Assembly: GCA_025925615.1 (NCBI GenBank)
Contig: JAICLN010000090.1
Location: forward strand, 1 to 11,586
From: Actinomycetospora sp.
Lineage (GTDB): Bacteria > Actinomycetota > Actinomycetes > Mycobacteriales > Pseudonocardiaceae
Direction: 5' to 3'
Length of the DNA: 11,586 nt
Each line of letters begins with the position of its first letter. The first letter of the stretch is position 1. This document shows positions 7,885-11,586 of the stretch, piece by piece. Under the pieces are notes generated by a model that saw only the letters and a program-made list of their open reading frames with translations, made no database searches and had not been told where the DNA came from. The position numbers and the translations under genes are program-made.

Positions 7885-8568
7885 TCACCTCACCAGACCG
7901 AACATGACGGACAGCGGAATGATCACGAAGCCGGCGGTCACCACGACGGCGACGACGAGCGAGAACGCCTTCAACGAGTTCTGACGGAGGGCGCTGTTGC
8001 CGCCCAGGGTCTGGATGCCCGACCACAAACCATGACGGATGTGGAAGCCCAGGGCGACCATGGCGACGATGTAGAAGATCGACACGACCGGACGGTCGAA
8101 GCTCGCGACGAGCTTCTGGTACGCCCCGGCGTTCTCCGGCAGCGGGTTCACGACGCCGAGCGTCAGGTCGAGGATGTGCCAGATCACGAACAGCGCGATG
8201 ATGACGCCGCCCCAGCGCATGGTCCGCGCGGCGTAGCTCCCCTGGTAGCTCTTGTGCTGGTAGCCGATCGGGCGAGCCCGCTTGGCCTTGTACCAGAGCG
8301 AGAACGCCGCCCACATGTGCAGCAGCACCGCGACCGTGAGCACCGTGCGGATGATCCAGAGGACGCCGCCGTACCCGAAGATGTCCTCGCCCAGCGTGCG
8401 CAGGTGGACCGAGTAGTTGTCGAAGGTCGTGAGCCCGAAGAAGATCTTCAGGTTCCCGATCATGTGGGCGATGACGTACAGCAAGAAGATCACGCCCGTC
8501 ACGGCCATGACGGACTTCTTGCCGACGGACGATCCCCACGTCCTCGTGACGATGTTGCGCTGGGTCAT
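7885..8568 (-). CDS. sdhC: Succinate dehydrogenase diheme cytochrome b subunit (type B)
   Basis: The 227-residue membrane anchor has five predicted membrane segments, at about residues 19-40, 69-92, 119-140, 161-182 and 200-224. Four histidines, His35, His84, His131 and His176, lie in successive segments with spacing close to the haem ligands of Wolinella FrdC, so two b haems are expected. A single large anchor and no sdhD gene define a type-B enzyme, normally coupled to menaquinone. The E-pathway glutamate two residues before the last haem histidine in Wolinella FrdC is glycine (174) here. The ATG at 8568 has no Shine-Dalgarno. In-frame GTG at 8574 (two residues longer) lies 7 nt after a TAGCGT hexamer (8587-8582) and may be the real, leaderless start. 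It is the first gene of sdhCAB and divergent from the LysR gene. Confidence 0.93.
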   Translation of the reverse strand: MTQRNIVTRTWGSSVGKKSVMAVTGVIFLLYVIAHMIGNLKIFFGLTTFDNYSVHLRTLGEDIFGYGGVLWIIRTVLTVAVLLHMWAAFSLWYKAKRARPIGYQHKSYQGSYAARTMRWGGVIIALFVIWHILDLTLGVVNPLPENAGAYQKLVASFDRPVVSIFYIVAMVALGFHIRHGLWSGIQTLGGNSALRQNSLKAFSLVVAVVVTAGFVIIPLSVMFGLVR

Positions 8569-8581
8569 GGCCACGGGCGAC

Positions 8582-8612
8582 ACGCTAAGCCGTGGAACAC
8601 GCCGACGGCCAA
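8582..8612 (-). promoter_or_regulatory. Candidate sdhCAB promoter
   Basis: On the minus strand TTGGCC (8612-8607) and TAGCGT (8587-8582, matching TAnnnT) are separated by 19 bp. Using CTTAGC (8589-8584) instead gives 17 bp but a poorer hexamer. Transcription would begin near 8575, at or beside the GTG codon at 8574. A self-complementary TGCATGCA (8613-8620) lies just upstream. Weak match; position between divergent genes supports it. Confidence 0.35.
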
Positions 8613-8631
8613 TGCATGCAAGACCGTCCAG

Positions 8632-8650
8632 CGATGCTCTTAAGCTATCG
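8632..8650 (+). promoter_or_regulatory. LysR-type T-N11-A box over the regulator's -10
   Basis: CGAT (8632-8635), 11 bases, then ATCG (8647-8650) form a dyad that includes T-N11-A, the general binding form of LysR-type regulators. It encloses TAAGCT (8641-8646), a -10 hexamer located 6 nt before the GTG start at 8653, so the LysR mRNA is probably leaderless. Binding here would repress the regulator's own gene and could affect divergent sdhC. Confidence 0.5.
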
Positions 8651-8652
8651 GA

Positions 8653-9630
8653 GTGACGCTCAAGCAGCTCGTCTACTTCCTCGCGGTGGCCGATACCGGT
8701 CGGTTCGTGCAGGCAGCGGCCGAGGTGCGGATCGCACAACCCACGCTCAGCCGACAGATCCAGTCCCTCGAAGATGATCTCGGCGAGACCCTGTTCACAC
8801 GGGGTCACGATCACGTCACACTCACAGCAGCGGGTGACACCCTGCTGCCTCTCGCCCGCCGGATCGTCGCCGACGTCGAGACCGCCCGGCTGGAGATCGC
8901 CGAGCTCGCCGGACTGCGTCGCGGACGTCTCCGGGTCGGCGCCACCCCGAGCCTCTGCGTGGGGGTCCTCGCCGACGTGCTCGCGGTGTTCCACGCCAGC
9001 TACCCGGGCATCTCGCTGCAGATCCGCGAGGGCGGGTCACAGGATCTCGTCGCCGCCCTCGAGGACGGCCAGATCGACCTTGCGCTGGTCATCCACCAGC
9101 AGGACCGGGTCGGGCCCACGGGCCGCTCCGGGGCCCCGGGCCTCTCGCCGCTGCGCCTCTCCCCCGTGCTGCGCGAGGAACTGGTCGCGATCTCGGCGGC
9201 CGGCGGCCAGGCGGGGCTGGACGAGGCCCTCGGCGACCACGCGGGCATCGTCGAGCTCGCCCGCCACCCGCTCGTGGTGAACCGACCCGGCTACGAGCTC
9301 CGTGAGGTGGTGCTCTCCGCGTGCGCCGCGGCCGGGGTCACGCCGCGGATCGCGGTGGAGGGCGGCGAGATGGACGCGGTGCTGCGCATGGTGGAGGCCG
9401 GCCTGGGCGTCGCGATCGTCCCGAGCCTGGTGCTCACCGGCCGGCACGGGCTGCACATCACCCGCCTCGACGGCTCCGGCTGGACCCACCGGACGATCGC
9501 GCTCGCCCACCGCACCGACGTCGCCCCGACCCGCGCCGCGGACGCCTTCCGCGAGACCCTCCTCGCCGTCCTCGCCCGCACCTCGCGCACCGGCGGCCTC
9601 CCGCCCGGCGTCCGCTTCATCCACCCGTAG
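8653..9630 (+). CDS. LysR-family transcriptional regulator divergent from sdhCAB
   Basis: The 325-residue product has a standard LysR layout. The N-terminal winged helix-turn-helix (residues 1-60) reads LKQLVYFLAVADTGRFVQAAAE...AQPTLSRQIQSLEDDLGETLFTR. A linker helix follows (about 65-90), then a periplasmic-binding-protein-like effector domain from about residue 91 (GRLRVGATPSLCVGVLADVLAVFHASYPGI) to 300. The divergent arrangement with sdhCAB suggests control of succinate dehydrogenase, perhaps in response to a dicarboxylate; the ligand is not predictable from sequence. GTG 8653 is chosen because it gives the usual short LysR N-terminus. No Shine-Dalgarno is present and a TAAGCT -10 lies 6 nt before it, indicating a leaderless transcript. 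Residues 150-175 include a Gly/Pro-rich loop (VGPTGRSGAPGLSPLRLSP) slightly longer than usual. Confidence 0.93.
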   Translation: MTLKQLVYFLAVADTGRFVQAAAEVRIAQPTLSRQIQSLEDDLGETLFTRGHDHVTLTAAGDTLLPLARRIVADVETARLEIAELAGLRRGRLRVGATPSLCVGVLADVLAVFHASYPGISLQIREGGSQDLVAALEDGQIDLALVIHQQDRVGPTGRSGAPGLSPLRLSPVLREELVAISAAGGQAGLDEALGDHAGIVELARHPLVVNRPGYELREVVLSACAAAGVTPRIAVEGGEMDAVLRMVEAGLGVAIVPSLVLTGRHGLHITRLDGSGWTHRTIALAHRTDVAPTRAADAFRETLLAVLARTSRTGGLPPGVRFIHP

Positions 9631-9642
9631 TCGCTCGGGCCG

Positions 9643-9835
9643 GCGAAGATCACGAGCACACCGGGCAGCCCCGGCGGCCGCCCGGGATGCGCCACGTACC
9701 CCTCACCGGGCGGGGCCCACGGGACCGGCCCGCGCCACCGGACCCCAGCGAAGATCACGAGCACACCGGGCAGCCCCGAGAGTCGGACGGGATGCGCCAC
9801 GTACCCCTCACTGGGCGAGGCCCACGGGACCGGCC
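9643..9835. repeat. Two 88-bp direct repeats at 105-bp period
   Basis: Copy 1 is 9643-9730 and copy 2 is 9748-9835. The first 30 bases (starting GCGAAGATCACGAGCACACC) are identical. An 11-base core (9673-9683 versus 9778-9788) has diverged. The next 23 bases (GGGATGCGCCACGTACCCCT...) are identical, and two differences occur in the last 24, so about 80 of 88 positions agree. A 17-bp spacer separates the copies. They fill the 210-bp gap between two convergent genes and code for no supported protein. They look like an extragenic repeat element of a different family from the one at 4991. Confidence 0.85.
9661..9685. terminator. Possible terminator hairpin between lysR and the glycosylase gene
   Basis: CCGGGC (9661-9666) pairs with GCCCGG (9680-9685) around a 13-nt loop. 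The stem lies in copy 1 of the repeat and is not conserved in copy 2, where the core differs. There is no U-run. The location 31 nt after the LysR stop makes a termination role possible only. Confidence 0.25.
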
Positions 9836-9840
9836 GCTCC

Positions 9841-11091
9841 TCACCCGGCCTCGGCGCGGAGCAGGGCCCGGGAGAGGGCCGGCGCGAGCGGGCCGCCCTC
9901 GACGACGACGTCGCCCACCCCCAGCCACCCCGCCATGTCCCGCAGTGCGCCGGCCAACTCCTCCGCCACCCGCGCCTCGTCGGCCCCGCGCTCGAACGAC
10001 TCGGGCTCGGCGAACGCCCCGGGCACCCGCAGCACGCCGGCCGCCCGGTCGGTCTTGAGGTCCACGCGGCCCACGAGGTGGCCGTCGAGCAGGAACGGGA
10101 AGACGTAGTAGCCGTGGGTGCGCTGCTCGGCCGGGGTGTAGATGCCGATGCGGTAGGTGAACCCGAAGATCCGCTCGGTGCGCGGCCGGAACCACACCAG
10201 CGGATCGAACGGCGCGAGCAGCGCGCGGCCGGTGGCCTTGCGGGGCATCCGGGCACCCGCCGCCCGGTACGCTGGCGCGTCCCACCCGGCCACCTGGACC
10301 GGCTCCAGCTCGCCCGCGTCGACGAGCTCGGTCACCGCGACGCGGCTCTCGGCGGGCGGCAGGCGGTAGTGGTCACGCAGGTCCGGCTCGGTCGCCACGC
10401 CGAGGGCGGCGGCCGCGCGGCGGGTGAGCTCCCGCATCGCCTCGCCGCGGTCCGGGTCGCGGGCCAGCACGTCGGGCGGGAGCACGTCCTCGGTGAGGGC
10501 GTACGCGCGCCGGAAGCCGCGCCGGGTCCCCGTCGTCAGGACGCCGGTCGCGAACAGGTGCTCGCAGGCGACCTTGACGTCGGAGCGGTGCCACCACCCG
10601 CCGTACGCGCGGGCGCGCCGTTCCCCGCCGTCGCCGAGCACCTGCTCGACCTCGCGGGCCTCGAGGGGACCACCCGCGGCCAGGGCCGCCTGCACCGCGT
10701 CGAGGAGGTCCGGGCGGCCGTCCAGGGCGCTGCCGAGCCAGCGGCTGGTGCGCGCGGCGTTGTCCCGCATCCGCCAGCGCAGCAGTGGCCAGTCCTCCAC
10801 CGGCAGCAGGCTCGCCTCGTGTGCCCAGAACTCGACGAACGCGCGCCGGCGCCGGTCGGCCGCCGTCAGCGGCCAGGCCGACGCGTCGAGCAGGGCCCGG
10901 TCGTACGCGCCGAGCCGGGCGAAGACCGGGGCGTAGTGGGCCCGCACCGCCACGTTCACCGAGTCCAGCTGCAGGAGCCCGAGCCGGCGCACGAGCCGCT
11001 TGAGCGCGCCGCGGTCCGGCGCCCCCGTGCGGGCGGGTGCGTCCAGTCCCTGGGCGGCCACTGCGGCCCGCCGCGCCGCCGCCGCCGTCAT
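9841..11091 (-). CDS. YcaQ/AlkZ-like winged-helix DNA glycosylase (HTH_42 family)
   Basis: The 416-residue product belongs to the winged-helix DNA glycosylase superfamily that includes E. coli YcaQ (AlkX) and Streptomyces AlkZ. These remove alkylated bases and unhook interstrand crosslinks. The catalytic-type Q-phi-D motif is Gln41-Leu-Asp43 in LGLLQLDSVNVAVRAHY, the YcaQ-like form rather than the QxQ form of AlkZ. Other family blocks are FVEFWAHEASLLPVEDW, YGGWWHRSDVKVACEHLF, and the C-terminal LLAPFDPLVWFRPRTERIFGFTYRIGIYTPAEQRTHGYYVFPFLLDGHLVGRVDLKTDR. Substrate specificity is inferred only. ATG 11091 has GGGAG about 11 nt upstream; an in-frame GTG at 11112 is an alternative. The gene is convergent with lysR and divergent from the small gene at 11201. 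No biosynthetic self-resistance context is visible, so general repair is more likely than toxin resistance. Confidence 0.9.
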   Translation of the reverse strand: MTAAAARRAAVAAQGLDAPARTGAPDRGALKRLVRRLGLLQLDSVNVAVRAHYAPVFARLGAYDRALLDASAWPLTAADRRRRAFVEFWAHEASLLPVEDWPLLRWRMRDNAARTSRWLGSALDGRPDLLDAVQAALAAGGPLEAREVEQVLGDGGERRARAYGGWWHRSDVKVACEHLFATGVLTTGTRRGFRRAYALTEDVLPPDVLARDPDRGEAMRELTRRAAAALGVATEPDLRDHYRLPPAESRVAVTELVDAGELEPVQVAGWDAPAYRAAGARMPRKATGRALLAPFDPLVWFRPRTERIFGFTYRIGIYTPAEQRTHGYYVFPFLLDGHLVGRVDLKTDRAAGVLRVPGAFAEPESFERGADEARVAEELAGALRDMAGWLGVGDVVVEGGPLAPALSRALLRAEAG

Positions 11092-11200
11092 GCGATCCGG
11101 TGCTCCCGCCACGCCCGTGATCGTGCCAGCCACCCCCGACAACGACGGGAACAGGAGGCTTCGTACTGGCGTTGACCAGGGAGAACAGTGAGGAGAGCCC
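11092..11200. promoter_or_regulatory. Divergent promoter region, glycosylase / small gene
   Basis: The 109 bp between the two divergent starts should hold both promoters. No convincing -35/-10 pair is visible on either strand. A TTGACC sequence near 11173 lies too close to the start at 11201 to pair with a -10 upstream of it. The plus-strand gene has GAGGAG just before its ATG. Confidence 0.35.
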
Positions 11201-11470
11201 ATGATCGGGGACCGTGTCGAGATCGTCGTGGACGCCGGGGGCACCACGCGCAGCTGGGACGTGGAGGCGACCCGCGCGGGCCGTCGGGTGGAGGTCGCGC
11301 ACGGGCGCGGCGTCGTCGAGGTCAGCGAGGTGACGCGCGGCGGGACGCCGGTGCGGACCGCCCGCTTCATGTCCTCCCGGGTGCTGGCGCTCGTCGAGCA
11401 CCCCGCGTCGGCGACGGTGCGCCTCGCCGACGACGAGCCGCCCGCCCTGCCGCTGCCGCGCCCGGCCTGA
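11201..11470 (+). CDS. Small hypothetical protein, 89 residues
   Basis: I do not recognise this protein. It appears soluble, has no signal peptide or membrane helix, and alternates short beta-prone segments (RVEIVVDAGG, RRVEVAHGRGVVEVSEV, RTARFMSSRVLALVEH) before a Pro-rich end (DEPPALPLPRPA). The central pattern suggests a small beta sheet. Support for it as a gene is the GAGGAG Shine-Dalgarno 5 nt before ATG 11201, G/C-rich third positions in this frame, and a tidy fit between the divergent glycosylase start and a convergent stop 10 nt downstream. No function is proposed. Confidence 0.65.
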   Translation: MIGDRVEIVVDAGGTTRSWDVEATRAGRRVEVAHGRGVVEVSEVTRGGTPVRTARFMSSRVLALVEHPASATVRLADDEPPALPLPRPA

Positions 11471-11479
11471 GCCGGGGAA

Positions 11480-11586
11480 CTACGCCAGCAGTGGAGCCAG
11501 GCGCCGCGCGGTGCGGGCCGCGCGGCTGACCGCCACCAGGTGCACGCCGTCCACGACCCCGGCCGCCCGCAGCGCCAGCACTTGCT
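11480..11586 (-). CDS. C-terminal end of an unidentified protein (truncated by window edge)
   Basis: From a TAG stop at 11480-11482 a minus-strand frame stays open to the right edge, giving the last 34 or so residues. It ends ALRAAGVVDGVHLVAVSR followed by AARTARRLAPLLA. The 'xxGxDGVHLxxV' style resembles the final strand and helix of TIM-barrel enzymes such as methylenetetrahydrofolate reductases, but this is too short for assignment. Convergence with the small gene ending at 11470 supports it being a real gene end. Confidence 0.5.
   Translation of the reverse strand, partial: QVLALRAAGVVDGVHLVAVSRAARTARRLAPLLA

Noticed and set aside
9643..9835. CRISPR array or insertion-sequence ends
   Set aside because: There are two long copies with a 17-bp gap, no terminal inverted repeats with target duplication, and no transposase.
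9841..11370. Longer 509-residue form of the glycosylase
   Set aside because: The extra N-terminal 93 residues are antisense to the 89-residue gene and have no family similarity; homologues begin near the chosen ATG.

Overview
The window is very GC-rich with strong G/C preference at third codon positions. Its gene content is typical of an actinobacterium: an RNase J with a disordered N-terminal tail, ThyX, a mycothiol-isomerase-like metalloprotein, a type-B succinate dehydrogenase, and several apparently leaderless starts. A member of the Pseudonocardiales (Pseudonocardia or Actinomycetospora-like) is a reasonable guess from protein style. That placement is inference, not something the sequence proves.

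Left part (1-3173, all minus strand): a thyX - TIGR03085-type metalloprotein - rnj series. ThyX makes dTMP with a flavin. The middle gene is a DinB/maleylpyruvate-isomerase-fold protein of unknown substrate. rnj encodes ribonuclease J, cut by the left edge after 487 codons. In mycobacteria dapA normally sits between thyX and rnj; here it is absent.

Centre-left (3247-4983, plus strand): a two-gene module. A ribbon-helix-helix protein with a long Gly/Asp/His/Arg tail overlaps by 4 bp a cytoplasmic DUF4097 'toastrack' beta-repeat protein. In front of the pair are three tandem 11-bp repeats (TGGYGTC...) exactly one helical turn apart, the last covering the start codon, plus one inverted copy. This looks like an autoregulatory ribbon-helix-helix operator and is the most interesting signal in the window.

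Centre (5138-9630): a convergent intergenic region packed with palindromes and a duplicated 41-bp element is followed by sdhC-sdhA-sdhB on the minus strand. These encode a diheme, SdhD-less type-B succinate:menaquinone oxidoreductase. A LysR-type regulator is transcribed divergently; its promoter contains a CGAT-N11-ATCG dyad of LysR-box form.

Right part (9631-11586): a second convergent intergenic region holds two 88-bp copies of another repeat at a 105-bp period. Then come a YcaQ/AlkZ-like DNA glycosylase (minus strand), a small unknown plus-strand gene with a good ribosome-binding site, and the 3' end of an unidentified minus-strand gene running off the window.

No tRNA, rRNA, CRISPR array, insertion sequence or prophage gene was seen. 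No gene-free stretch exceeds 300 bases; the three largest (1464-1749, 4984-5137, 9631-9840) are described individually.
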